Assembly (NCBI RefSeq): GCF_042434745.1
Contig: NZ_JBHLSS010000034.1
Origin: Azotobacter paspali
GTDB lineage: Bacteria > Pseudomonadota > Gammaproteobacteria > Pseudomonadales > Pseudomonadaceae
DNA: 26,337 nt
Reading direction: 5' to 3' (one strand)
A program made the position numbers and the translations under genes. The notes beneath the pieces are model-generated. The model did not search any database. It saw only the letters and a list, made by a program, of their open reading frames with translations, and had not been told where the DNA came from. Position 1 is the stretch's first letter. Every line of letters begins with the position of its first letter. Shown piece by piece: positions 1-6,641 of this stretch.

Positions 1-1
1 C

Positions 2-211
2 TTCTACGAGCTGAGCAGCCTGCCAGAGGAGCGCAGCCGCAAGCTGTTCGAGCGCAACTATGCCGCAACCGTCAGCATGGTCCTGGCCGGCGAGCCGCTA
101 CGGGAGATTCCGAAGGCTCTGCCGGAGAGGGTATCAGTCTGCACACCGGAAGTAGGCCGCAGCGCCCTGGCTGGCCTGCGTAACGCACTGAAGAAGGAGG
201 CCAGAGCATGA
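2..211 (+). CDS. Unknown protein, 5'-truncated by the window edge
   Basis: An open frame enters from the left edge and ends at a TGA that shares bases with the next gene's ATG (ATGA). The visible 69 residues begin FYELSSLPEERSRKLF and end in a basic tail (NALKKEARA). No family is recognised. It is taken as coding because it stays open to the edge, has GC-rich third positions, and joins the next gene by the overlap type used throughout this operon. Its place before nin-like genes suggests an early or middle phage function, perhaps replication-related, but nothing in the sequence shows that. Confidence 0.55.
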   Translation, partial: FYELSSLPEERSRKLFERNYAATVSMVLAGEPLREIPKALPERVSVCTPEVGRSALAGLRNALKKEARA

Positions 212-450
212 GCAAACTGAACAAGCGTGAGCTGCAAATGCTGGAGTGGGTATGGGTTGCCGAGATCAAAGGCCGGCTGCCGCTACAGACCAACTCCAAG
301 GTGGCCGAGAAGCTGTTCCTCGACGGGCTGCTGATCCGCGGCTCAATCGTGATTAGCGGCGCCCGCGTTGAGGGCTACTGGCTGAGCCATGCCGGCCGCC
401 TGAGCTACTGCATGAACTGTGACGATTTCGAGGAGTCCCGCAATGCGTAA
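208..450 (+). CDS. Small hypothetical phage protein, possibly winged-helix-like
   Basis: An 80-residue protein starting at ATG 208, which overlaps the previous stop and follows an AAGGAGG-type ribosome-binding site at 193-200. The middle (KVAEKLFLDGLLI, then GYWLSHAGRLSYC) has the spacing of a helix plus beta-wing, as in small winged-helix proteins where a 'leader-GYxLTxAGR' pattern is common. That resemblance is weak and is my inference. It overlaps the next gene by 8 bp, consistent with translational coupling. No function is assigned. Confidence 0.6.
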   Translation: MSKLNKRELQMLEWVWVAEIKGRLPLQTNSKVAEKLFLDGLLIRGSIVISGARVEGYWLSHAGRLSYCMNCDDFEESRNA

Positions 451-610
451 GCACCTCAAAGCCTTGTGGCGCGCCCACATCGTCGACGACAAGCCGCTGG
501 AAGTCACCAGGGCTAGGCCGAAGCTCTCCGAGATGCGTTTCGGCGAGCTGATGCAGAGCCTCAAGAAAGGCGTCGACATCGAGGATCTGAGGAGGGCGGA
601 GCGTGGCTGA
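443..610 (+). CDS. Small basic hypothetical protein (55 aa)
   Basis: The frame is open from 419, but ATG 443 is the better start: it has GAGGAG at 430-435 with a 7-nt gap, whereas 419 lies deep inside the previous gene. The product starts MRKHLKALWRAHIVDDKPLE and is charged, with a C-terminal amphipathic segment (MRFGELMQSLKKGVDIEDLRRAERG). No family is recognised. It overlaps the preceding and following genes by 8 bp each, placing it firmly in the operon. A role among the nin-region accessory proteins is likely from position only. Confidence 0.6.
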   Translation: MRKHLKALWRAHIVDDKPLEVTRARPKLSEMRFGELMQSLKKGVDIEDLRRAERG

Positions 611-914
611 TATCGAGAACTTGAAGCGCAAGCGGCTGCTGAGCCCTCTCCGTCATGAACACGACAACGACGCAGAGCGCATTGAGTCGACCGCGCGTGC
701 TGTTTACGAGCAGTGGGCCGATCAGCCCGGCTTTGTGCCGTGGGTCCCCGGCGGGAATTCGCTCAAGCAGGACGACGCCCGCAGGATTGCCCGTGCAGAA
801 ATCGACACCGCGATGGGTAAGGAGGCTGGCGGGCATTCTGCCGAAAATCAGGCTGAAGCCCGTGTAAATACTGGGTCTGAGCTGGCGGGCAAGGGAGTGA
901 AGGCTGATGGCTGA
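603..914 (+). CDS. Hypothetical phage protein with GTG start
   Basis: A 103-residue protein beginning at GTG 603 (VADIENLKRKRLL), with a GGAGGGCGGAG ribosome-binding region just upstream. The core, from about residue 29 to 68, reads ARAVYEQW, then GFVPWVPGGNSLKQ, then DDARRIARAEI. This pattern is familiar from short uncharacterised proteins in phage nin-like regions, but I cannot name a Pfam family. The last 30 residues are low-complexity and probably disordered. It overlaps the NinB-like gene by 8 bp. Confidence 0.6.
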   Translation: MADIENLKRKRLLSPLRHEHDNDAERIESTARAVYEQWADQPGFVPWVPGGNSLKQDDARRIARAEIDTAMGKEAGGHSAENQAEARVNTGSELAGKGVKADG

Positions 915-1377
915 CCGGATCAGCGTCAACAGCGCGTCCAAGCTCTCAGAGGCGATCACCAGGCTGACAAACGCCTACCGCGAGCACAAATTCGTCGTGG
1001 TGTCTTTGCGGCCCGGGAAAGATCGCACACTCGATCAGAACGCCCTGTGGTTCTCCCTGTACCAGCGCATCGCCCACATGACGCAGATCGGCGAGGTCGA
1101 GGACGCCCGGCGCTACTGCAAGCTCCATTTCGGCGTGCCGGTCATGCGCCGCGACTGCGCCGAGTTTCGCGACGGCTGGAACCGGATGTTCCTGCATCTG
1201 GACTACGAGCAGAAATTGCACCTGATGGGCGAGTGCTCGCTGTTCGGGCCGGATGGATTCCCGGTCACGCGCTTGTTCAGTCGGGCTCAGGGTGTCGAGT
1301 ACACGGATCGCATCGTGGCCGAATTCTCCGGGCGAGGCGTGGTGTTCAGCGACCTGCTCAGCGAGGAATCCGCCTGA
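907..1377 (+). CDS. NinB/Orf-family recombination mediator
   Basis: A 156-residue protein of about the length of lambda Orf (NinB, 146 aa). Its N-terminal third contains the family pattern of a hydrophobic strand followed by RPGKDRTLDQNALWF, equivalent to the R-(S/T)-xxQN-xxLW motif of NinB proteins. A second family-like stretch is DCAEFRDGWNRMFLHLDYEQKLHLM. In lambda, Orf binds single-stranded DNA and SSB and can replace RecFOR when Red recombination loads onto gapped DNA. The assignment rests on motif and synteny: it sits with a YbcO-like nuclease upstream of a Q gene, as in lambdoid nin regions. ATG 907 overlaps the previous gene by 8 bp. Confidence 0.65.
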   Translation: MADRISVNSASKLSEAITRLTNAYREHKFVVVSLRPGKDRTLDQNALWFSLYQRIAHMTQIGEVEDARRYCKLHFGVPVMRRDCAEFRDGWNRMFLHLDYEQKLHLMGECSLFGPDGFPVTRLFSRAQGVEYTDRIVAEFSGRGVVFSDLLSEESA

Positions 1378-1676
1378 TGCTCCGCCAACGCCAGCCCGTC
1401 TATCGCTCCAGCAAGTGGCTGGCAGCGGTCCGCAAGATCGAAAACTGCGTGCTCTGCGGCGCCTATGGCGTGCAGGCCGCGCACCGCAACTTTGGAAAAT
1501 CCATGAGCCAGAAAACTGATGACTGCCTGACGGCCGCATTGTGCCTGTCGTGTCATTCGGCCATCGATAACGGTAAAGACATGACCCGCGAAGAGCGCCG
1601 GGCGATTTTGGATAAGGCCATCTGCGACACGCTGGCCCAACTGGCCCGCATGGGGCTGATCGAGGTGAAGACGTGA
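1377..1676 (+). CDS. YbcO-like (DUF1364) zinc-binding nuclease
   Basis: A 99-residue protein starting at ATG 1377, whose first base is the last base of the NinB stop (TGATG). It carries CxxC at residues 24-27, AAH ending at H36, and CxxCH at residues 56-60, then a long C-terminal helix (REERRAILDKAI). This order (CxxC, H, CxxCHxxID) is that of YbcO/DUF1364 proteins encoded by lambdoid prophages, which carry an HNH/beta-beta-alpha-metal-type nuclease fold. The C-terminal end (QLARMGLIEVK) also matches the YbcO type. The likely role is DNA processing during recombination or replication. A NinG-like or other HNH protein is the alternative. Confidence 0.7.
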   Translation: MLRQRQPVYRSSKWLAAVRKIENCVLCGAYGVQAAHRNFGKSMSQKTDDCLTAALCLSCHSAIDNGKDMTREERRAILDKAICDTLAQLARMGLIEVKT

Positions 1677-1712
1677 AAATCTCCCCCATCGACATACGGG
1701 CACTCAACGGCG

Positions 1713-1985
1713 ATGAAGACGACTACCGACTCATTGAACTTGGCCTTATTGCCGCCGGAGATGCGAGAGCAGATCGAGGCGCACAAAGCCGAGTGCCTGG
1801 AGCTGTACAGGGCCGCACTGGATCTGGCCAGCAGGATCTACCTGCAGCGCCGGGACAAAGGGAAGAGGTGGCGGATGTGGGCGGAGAGGGAACTTGCAGC
1901 GCACCCGGAGTTGGAGAAGGAGGCGCGGGCGAAGCTGAACAGGCTGATGAAGGGGGCGGGCAGTGACCACGGCCATTCCGACTGA
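1713..1985 (+). CDS. Small charged, helical hypothetical protein
   Basis: A 90-residue protein (MKTTTDSLNLALLPPEMREQ) rich in Glu, Arg, Lys and Ala; residues 15-80 are predicted to be almost wholly helical. It overlaps the VRR-NUC gene by 23 bp. ATG 1713 lacks a strong ribosome-binding site. A competing frame starts at GTG 1673, overlapping the YbcO-like stop, and its first 25 residues also look protein-like before it degenerates into Gly/Glu-rich shadow sequence; see the findings. I favour 1713 because its whole length has protein-like composition. No function is recognised. Confidence 0.55.
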   Translation: MKTTTDSLNLALLPPEMREQIEAHKAECLELYRAALDLASRIYLQRRDKGKRWRMWAERELAAHPELEKEARAKLNRLMKGAGSDHGHSD

Positions 1986-2331
1986 GCACATCGAGCAGGT
2001 AGCACTGATCAGCTGGTTCGACCTGCAGTACCCGGTGCTCCGCGGCCGGCTGGCGGCGATCCCGAACGGCGGCGCAAGGCGCAAGGCAGTCGCCGGGAAG
2101 CTCAAGGCCGAAGGGGTTAGGAAGGGCTATCCCGATCTGCAGCTGCTGATGCCGCGCGGTGGCTATCACGGCCTGATCATTGAGCTGAAGCGCGTGAAGG
2201 GCGGCAGGGTAGAGCCTGAGCAGGCCGACTGGCTCGAGTGGCTGGCTGGGCAGGGCTACATGGCCGTGGTGTGCAAAGGGGCTGATGAGGCCCGCGAGAC
2301 GATCAAGAGATATCTGGGGGAAGAGGCATGA
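1963..2331 (+). CDS. VRR-NUC domain nuclease
   Basis: A 122-residue single-domain protein of the VRR-NUC branch of PD-(D/E)xK nucleases. The catalytic pattern is clear: G51-V-R-K-G-Y-P-D58, then I-I-E74-L-K76, followed by a helix (PEQADWLEWLAGQG) and a strand (YMAVVCKG), the canonical beta-beta-beta-alpha-beta order. NGGAR at residues 35-39 is also typical. Stand-alone VRR-NUC proteins are common in phages and cut DNA structures, with some reported as Holliday-junction-type resolvases. Here it likely takes part in recombination or replication-intermediate processing. The start is GTG 1963, inside the end of the previous gene. Confidence 0.85.
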   Translation: MTTAIPTEHIEQVALISWFDLQYPVLRGRLAAIPNGGARRKAVAGKLKAEGVRKGYPDLQLLMPRGGYHGLIIELKRVKGGRVEPEQADWLEWLAGQGYMAVVCKGADEARETIKRYLGEEA

Positions 2332-2657
2332 AACGGCGCGACACAGAGGATTTGCTCCGGCACTGGGGCATGTGGGTTATTCAGGGCTCAGGTGTGGCTG
2401 CGTGCCAGGCCAGCACGCTGCCAACACCGATGATTACAGATGACGAGGGGCTGCTGATCGATGGGCTTGTCAGCCGGTTGCGGCGAGGCTACCCGGAGTC
2501 CGCAGATGTGCTGCTGTACTACTACACCAGCCAGGATGCAACATTCGTCACGGTGGGCCGCCGGCTTGGATTCAGCGAGGGGAAGGCACGCCAGCTATGT
2601 AAAGCCGGTGTTGCATGGATTGATGGCGTGCTGGAGGGCATGTGCCGGGCAGCTTGA
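2328..2657 (+). CDS. Q-like late antitermination protein
   Basis: A 109-residue protein overlapping the VRR-NUC gene by 4 bp (ATGA). The N-terminus (TEDLLRHWGMWVIQGSG, residues 6-22) matches the start of phage antitermination protein Q of the PF06530 type, in which an RDWLxxWGxW motif is typical. The C-terminal half (VTVGRRLGFSEGKARQLCKAGVAWIDGVL) is a helix-turn-helix like sigma region 4. Q proteins bind DNA at the late promoter, load onto paused RNA polymerase and make it ignore terminators. Position supports this: it is the last early gene, directly followed by a promoter-terminator pair and then the holin. Confidence 0.75.
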   Translation: MKRRDTEDLLRHWGMWVIQGSGVAACQASTLPTPMITDDEGLLIDGLVSRLRRGYPESADVLLYYYTSQDATFVTVGRRLGFSEGKARQLCKAGVAWIDGVLEGMCRAA

Positions 2658-2682
2658 TATCCGTACGGGAAAACTGTACATT
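2654..2682 (+). promoter_or_regulatory. Candidate late promoter (pR'-like)
   Basis: A -35 box TTGATA (2654-2659) and a -10 box TACATT (2677-2682) are separated by exactly 17 nt. Both sit in an AT-richer pocket just after the antiterminator stop. Transcription would begin near 2689, about 28 nt before the terminator stem. In lambda, Q acts at a promoter placed in the same way. The boxes are seen directly; their function is inferred. Confidence 0.55.
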
Positions 2683-2716
2683 TACAGCTACTTTGCGGTT
2701 TTGCCGCCTTACACAT

Positions 2717-2745
2717 AAGCCCAGCCATAGCGCTGGGCTTTTTCG
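2717..2745 (+). terminator. Intrinsic terminator (tR'-like), target of antitermination
   Basis: A perfect 9-bp stem AAGCCCAGC (2717-2725) / GCTGGGCTT (2732-2740) with a 6-nt loop, followed by a T-rich tract (TTTCGTTT). It lies between the Q-like gene and the holin, so without antitermination it would stop late transcription before the lysis and head genes. Confidence 0.85.
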
Positions 2746-2751
2746 TTTCGG

Positions 2752-2763
2752 CCCCGCGCGGGG
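2752..2763 (+). promoter_or_regulatory. GC palindrome covering the holin ribosome-binding site
   Basis: CCCCGCGCGGGG is a perfect 12-bp palindrome. Its right arm, GGGG (2760-2763), is the only good ribosome-binding sequence for ATG 2772 (8-nt gap). Folded in mRNA (CCCC-gcgc-GGGG) it would hide that site. Lambda S has a comparable upstream hairpin (sdi) that sets the holin/antiholin start ratio. Confidence 0.5.
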
Positions 2764-2771
2764 ATATCGAG

Positions 2772-3098
2772 ATGCCCAAGATGCCCGAAAAAGACCTGGC
2801 CGCCTGGAACGCCTTCATGGCATGGCTTGCCGCTCATCAGCCGCAGATCGGCGCCTTCGCCCTGTCGGCAGCGGTCGGTGGCCTGCGTGTCGTATACGGC
2901 GGCGGCAGTCGTCGGCAGATGCTGCTGGAGGCTGCCCTGTGCGGCCTGATGACTTTGGCCGCTATACCGCTGCTCGCTTACTTCGGCCTGCCGCAGAGCA
3001 TGGCTACCGTAGCCGGCGGCGGCATCGGCTTTATCGGCGTCGAGAAGCTGCGCGACTACTCGGATCGGATCTTCGCGCGGAAGGTGGAAGGACAATGA
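2772..3098 (+). CDS. Holin, lambda S family (class I)
   Basis: A 108-residue protein with three likely membrane segments: about residues 25-41 (IGAFALSAAVGGLRVV), 49-68 (MLLEAALCGLMTLAAIPLLA) and 74-90 (MATVAGGGIGFIGVEKL), then a charged tail. This matches lambda S in length, order and the GGxxxxxLLEAxxCG and GIGFIG-type motifs. The start MPKMPEKD closely parallels lambda MKMPEKHD, where two Met starts give antiholin (S107) and holin (S105); here the starts would be ATG 2772 and ATG 2781. It makes the inner-membrane lesions that time lysis. No endolysin gene follows; packaging genes begin at once, so the endolysin must lie outside the window. Confidence 0.85.
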   Translation: MPKMPEKDLAAWNAFMAWLAAHQPQIGAFALSAAVGGLRVVYGGGSRRQMLLEAALCGLMTLAAIPLLAYFGLPQSMATVAGGGIGFIGVEKLRDYSDRIFARKVEGQ

Positions 3099-3099
3099 C

Positions 3100-3753
3100 A
3101 TGGCGGCAAAGCAGCCCGACTGGGAGGCAATCGAACGCGCCTACCGGGCGGGGCAGCTTTCAGTCCGGGCCATCGCCGCACAGCACGGTATCAACGAGAA
3201 GTCCATCCGTAATCGTGCGGCGGCCGGAGGGTGGCAAAGAGACCTAGCCGAACGGGTACGCAAGGAAGTCCGCAACAAGTTGGTCCGCAGTCCGCAGTCC
3301 GCAGTCCGCAACCCCTTACGCGCGAGTGCGGAGTGCGGACTTGATGCGCAGATCGTTGAGGAGGCGGCCGAGGAGGGGGCACAGGTAGTTCGGACTCATC
3401 GCCGAGATATTCGCAAGGCATCGGATATCGCCGAACTGCTGATGAATGACATGCGGGTGGCCATTCAAAACCGTGAGGCGATCTGCGCGACCATAGAGGC
3501 TGAGACAGAACCTGGAATGCGCCAGGCCAGCATGCTCGCTGCAGTATCGCTACCCAGCAACGCAAAGACCCTGTTCCAACTATCGGCGGCGATGAAGAAC
3601 CTGCAGATCTTGGAGCGCCAGGCATACAACCTCGACGATGAAAGCCCTCCAGATGAAAAGCAGAAGCGTGATACGCCAGAAGAAATCACAGGCGATGCGC
3701 TTCGGGCTGAACTTGAGCGAAGAGGACTGCCGACCACTTTTCTGGATGAGTGA
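3100..3753 (+). CDS. Terminase small subunit
   Basis: A 217-residue protein placed 1 nt after the holin stop and 3 nt before the large terminase start. Residues 8-45 form a helix-turn-helix of the small-terminase type (IERAYRAGQLSVRAIAAQHG, then INEKSIRNRAAAGGW). Residues 56-80 are a linker encoded by a tandem DNA repeat. The C-terminal two-thirds is helical, with a Pro/Asp-rich region and a tail (ALRAELERRGLPTTFL), as expected for oligomerisation and contact with the large subunit. It recognises the packaging site on phage DNA. The family is recognised by architecture and position rather than a diagnostic motif. Confidence 0.8.
   Translation: MAAKQPDWEAIERAYRAGQLSVRAIAAQHGINEKSIRNRAAAGGWQRDLAERVRKEVRNKLVRSPQSAVRNPLRASAECGLDAQIVEEAAEEGAQVVRTHRRDIRKASDIAELLMNDMRVAIQNREAICATIEAETEPGMRQASMLAAVSLPSNAKTLFQLSAAMKNLQILERQAYNLDDESPPDEKQKRDTPEEITGDALRAELERRGLPTTFLDE
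3268..3340. repeat. GTCCGCA heptamer repeat cluster inside the small terminase gene
   Basis: Four perfect head-to-tail copies of GTCCGCA occupy 3283-3310, with a fifth copy at 3268-3274. One perfect inverted copy (TGCGGAC) lies at 3334-3340, with a one-mismatch inverted copy (TGCGGAG) directly before it at 3327-3333. The direct repeats encode the linker after the DNA-binding domain. Small-terminase genes often contain the pac site of headful phages, so this is a candidate recognition site. Confidence 0.9.
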
Positions 3754-3756
3754 CGT

Positions 3757-5211
3757 ATGACAGCGCCCGCCGTCAAGCCGCTGTCGACCGCTGATCTTGT
3801 CGAAGCTCGAATGCGCGAGCAGGCCCGGCATTCGTTCTGGGCCTTTCGCCAGTACATCAACCCAAAAATCAAAAAGGGCTGGTTCCAGCGCGACGCGGCT
3901 CACAACTTGCAGCAGTACGCCATCGACTTGTCTGCCGGGCGCCGGCCAAAGCTGGTGATTCAGGCTCCACCTCAGCATGGCAAGAGCCGGATGATTGTAG
4001 AGTTCATCGCTTGGCAGGCTGGCCACTATCCGGACCTGCGGACGATCTACGCATCATTCAGTGAGCGCCTTGGTGTGCGGGCAAATCTGTCCCTGCAGCG
4101 GATCTTCGACAGCCCAAGGTATCAACGGCTGTTCCCTGAAACGTCCATCGTGCCTCTGCGGGGCGCACCCGCGACGATGACCGAGACGCGCAGCCGCGAA
4201 CTTCTGGAATACGTCGGGCGCGAGGGATGCTTCAGAAATACCACGGTACGGGGGTCGATAACCGGCGAGTCGCTGGATCTGGGAGTGATCGACGACCCGG
4301 TCAAGGGGCGCGAAGAAGCCGGTAGCCTGACGATCAGGGACAAAACCTGGGACTGGCTGCTCGATGACTTCTTCACACGCTTCAGCGAAGACGCGGGCAT
4401 GCTCTCAATCCTCACCCGCTGGCACGTAGATGACCCTATCGGCCGACTGATCGCGACGATGCCCGATGTCCGCGTCCTTTCATATAAGGCAGTCGCGACC
4501 GAAGACGAGCCGCACCGCAAGGCCGGCGAGCCACTATTCCCCGAGCACAAGTCTCTGGCCTTTCTGCAGGAGCGCAAGCAGGCAATGGGCAGGCCGAACT
4601 GGGAGGCCCTGTATCAGCAGTCGCCGTACACCCAGGGCGGCGAAATCATCAAAGGCGAGTGGTTCCGCCGGTACGACGTGGCCCCGCTGATCGAATACCG
4701 AATGATTTTCGGCGACACAGCGCAGAAGACCGCCGAGCACAACGACTACTCAGTCTTCCAGTGTTGGGGGCTTGGCAAAGAGGGAGGGCTGTACCTGCTT
4801 GACCAGATCCGGGGCAAGTGGGAGGCGCCGGAACTTAAGCGTCGGGCCATCGACTTCTGGAACAAGCACGCGCAGGTAGCGGACCGATCCGCCGGACGGC
4901 TCCGCGCCTTCGAGGTTGAGGACAAATCAAGCGGCACCGGCCTCATCCAGGACATCAAGCGCGATGGGCGAATCCCGATCAAGGGCATCCCGCGCGACAA
5001 AGACAAGCTGCTGCGCGTCAACGACGCCACGCCGTATATCGAGGCCGGGCACATCTACCTGCCAGTCGGGCCGGCCTGGGTGCTGGGCTTAATCGCCGAG
5101 TGCGAGGAGTTCACGGCAGACGACAGCCACGCGCATGACGATCAGATAGACCCAATGTGCGATGCGATCGAGCACATGCTTGCCAGGCGCCGGGTGGGCT
5201 TTTTCGGATAA
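3757..5211 (+). CDS. Terminase large subunit (ATPase-nuclease)
   Basis: A 484-residue packaging motor. Walker A is APPQHGKS (residues 70-77) and Walker B is LGVIDDP with D179/D180. The C-terminal RNase H-like nuclease shows G319-D320-TAQK as the first acidic position, an EVEDKSSG stretch near 388, and H460-D461-D462-QID as the last acidic motif. It translocates DNA into the prohead through the portal and cuts the concatemer. Length and motif order are normal for the Terminase_6/Terminase_6C type. The start ATG 3757 is 3 nt after the small subunit stop. All key residues are intact. Confidence 0.95.
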   Translation: MTAPAVKPLSTADLVEARMREQARHSFWAFRQYINPKIKKGWFQRDAAHNLQQYAIDLSAGRRPKLVIQAPPQHGKSRMIVEFIAWQAGHYPDLRTIYASFSERLGVRANLSLQRIFDSPRYQRLFPETSIVPLRGAPATMTETRSRELLEYVGREGCFRNTTVRGSITGESLDLGVIDDPVKGREEAGSLTIRDKTWDWLLDDFFTRFSEDAGMLSILTRWHVDDPIGRLIATMPDVRVLSYKAVATEDEPHRKAGEPLFPEHKSLAFLQERKQAMGRPNWEALYQQSPYTQGGEIIKGEWFRRYDVAPLIEYRMIFGDTAQKTAEHNDYSVFQCWGLGKEGGLYLLDQIRGKWEAPELKRRAIDFWNKHAQVADRSAGRLRAFEVEDKSSGTGLIQDIKRDGRIPIKGIPRDKDKLLRVNDATPYIEAGHIYLPVGPAWVLGLIAECEEFTADDSHAHDDQIDPMCDAIEHMLARRRVGFFG

Positions 5212-5222
5212 GTGGAGACACC

Positions 5223-6641
5223 ATGGCACGCAAGCGCAACAAGCCCCGGCGCGGGGGGTGGTTCTCGACCGACCTGAGCCTGCCGTCAGCAGTTCAGGCT
5301 CGAACTGTCGGGATCGCACGGGACAGCGCACTTGGGCCGATCATCAAGGGCGCCCCGGACGCTGGCATGCCCGACTCGCAATTTCAGTGGTATGGCTCTC
5401 AGAGCTTCATCGGCTACGCTGCCTGCGCGGTGCTCGGCCAGCACTGGCTAATCGACAAGTCCTGCCTGCAGCCGGCACGTGATGCACTACGACATGGCTA
5501 TGAGATCACCGGCGTGTCCGAAGAGGTCAAGGCAAGGCTTCGTGAATTGGAGAAGCGGCAGCGGCTGAATGACAAATTGCGTGAGTTCGTTCACTTCGGC
5601 AGGCTGTTCGGCATCCGCATTGCCTTGTATTCCGTGGTAAGCCCGGACCCCGAGTATTACGAAAAGCCGTTCAACCCTGACGGCGTGGGGGCTGGCTGCT
5701 ACCGGGGGCTGGTGCAGATCGATCCGCATTGGTGCACGGCGGAGTTGGACGCGGCCTCGCTCGCTGATCCGACGTGCCCCCACTTCTACGAGCCGCTGTA
5801 TTACCGGGTCGGGAAGCTCCGCATCCATCGCAGCCATCTTTCAATATTCATCCCGTACCCGGTGCCGGATCTGCTCAAGCCGCAGTACAAGTGGGGCGGC
5901 GTGCCGCTGCCGCAGCGGATCTATGAGCGGGTCTACGCGGCCGAGCGCACGGCCAACGAGGCTCCCCAGCTTGCGATGACAAAGCGGCTCACGGCCCTTA
6001 AGACCGACACGGCACAGGCAATGGCCAACATGTCGGACTTTCAGCAGAAGCTCCAGGACTGGACTGAGCTGCGGGACAACTACGGCGTCTGGGCGATCGA
6101 CAAAGAGGTTGAGGATCTTGCCCAGTTCGACGTGTCTCTAGCCGACCTAGACGCGACGATCATGACGCAGTACCAACTTGTCGCAGCCGTCGCCAACGTG
6201 CCAGTGACGAAGCTGATGGGCACGCAAGTGCCTGGCTTCAATGCCAGCGGCGAGTACGAAGAGACTAGCTACCGGGAAGAGCTGGAGTCGATCCAGAGCA
6301 ACGACCTCTCGCCGCTAATTGAGCGGCACCTGCTGCTGTGCCTGCGTTCAGTGGGCATCACCGATCAGATCCCGGGCGTCTCCTGGAGCCCGCTTGACAG
6401 CCCGACAGCAGAAGAGTGGGCGGCAATCAACAAGACGAAGGCGGAGACGGCGCAGATCTATGCCGGCATCGGCGCAATAGATGGTTATGACGTGCGCCGT
6501 CAGCTCATGGGCGACCCGAATAGCGACTGGAACAATCTGCAAGAGCTTCCTGACGAAGCTGACGAATCGATGCTGGAGGCGGAGGAGCAGCATGGCGAAC
6601 AAGCGCCCGCCACTGTCGAGCAAGCGGCAGCAGTACGCTGA
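5223..6641 (+). CDS. Portal protein (DUF1073 family)
   Basis: A 472-residue protein. The frame is open from 5157, but ATG 5223 has GGAG at 5214-5217 and lies after the terminase stop, so I take it as the start (MARKRNKPRRGG). DUF1073/PF06381 features include FQWYGSQSFIGYAACA, WLIDKSCLQPARDALRHGYE, the FGRLFGIRIALY helix, and the wing/crown stretch VAAVANVPVTKLMGTQVPGFNASGE. Dodecameric portals form the DNA channel at one head vertex and dock terminase, then the neck. The C-terminus is acidic (DEADESMLEAEEQ) and overlaps the minor head gene by 50 bp. Confidence 0.9.
   Translation: MARKRNKPRRGGWFSTDLSLPSAVQARTVGIARDSALGPIIKGAPDAGMPDSQFQWYGSQSFIGYAACAVLGQHWLIDKSCLQPARDALRHGYEITGVSEEVKARLRELEKRQRLNDKLREFVHFGRLFGIRIALYSVVSPDPEYYEKPFNPDGVGAGCYRGLVQIDPHWCTAELDAASLADPTCPHFYEPLYYRVGKLRIHRSHLSIFIPYPVPDLLKPQYKWGGVPLPQRIYERVYAAERTANEAPQLAMTKRLTALKTDTAQAMANMSDFQQKLQDWTELRDNYGVWAIDKEVEDLAQFDVSLADLDATIMTQYQLVAAVANVPVTKLMGTQVPGFNASGEYEETSYREELESIQSNDLSPLIERHLLLCLRSVGITDQIPGVSWSPLDSPTAEEWAAINKTKAETAQIYAGIGAIDGYDVRRQLMGDPNSDWNNLQELPDEADESMLEAEEQHGEQAPATVEQAAAVR

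Noticed and set aside
946..1707. Minus-strand open frame (253 codons) across the NinB-like and YbcO-like genes.
   Set aside because: It spans two plus-strand genes with recognisable motifs and has no protein-like features of its own.
2642..3247. Open frame of 201 codons across the terminator and holin.
   Set aside because: It crosses a clear intrinsic terminator and overlaps the well-recognised holin in another frame; its composition is Arg/Pro-rich shadow.
3283..3310. Tandem heptamer array as a possible CRISPR.
   Set aside because: The units are 7 bp with no spacers and lie in a coding region; a packaging-site or slippage repeat fits better.
2658..3756. Search for an endolysin or spanin near the holin.
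   Set aside because: Only the holin and small terminase fit this region; no muramidase, amidase or lipoprotein/spanin frame was seen, including in alternate frames.
5157..5222. Upstream in-frame start for the portal gene.
   Set aside because: It lies inside the terminase gene without a ribosome-binding site; ATG 5223 has GGAG and gives the expected family N-terminus.
6481..6591. Upstream in-frame start for the Mu F-like minor head gene.
   Set aside because: The extra residues are a portal-gene shadow; ATG 6592 follows a strong GGAGGAG site.
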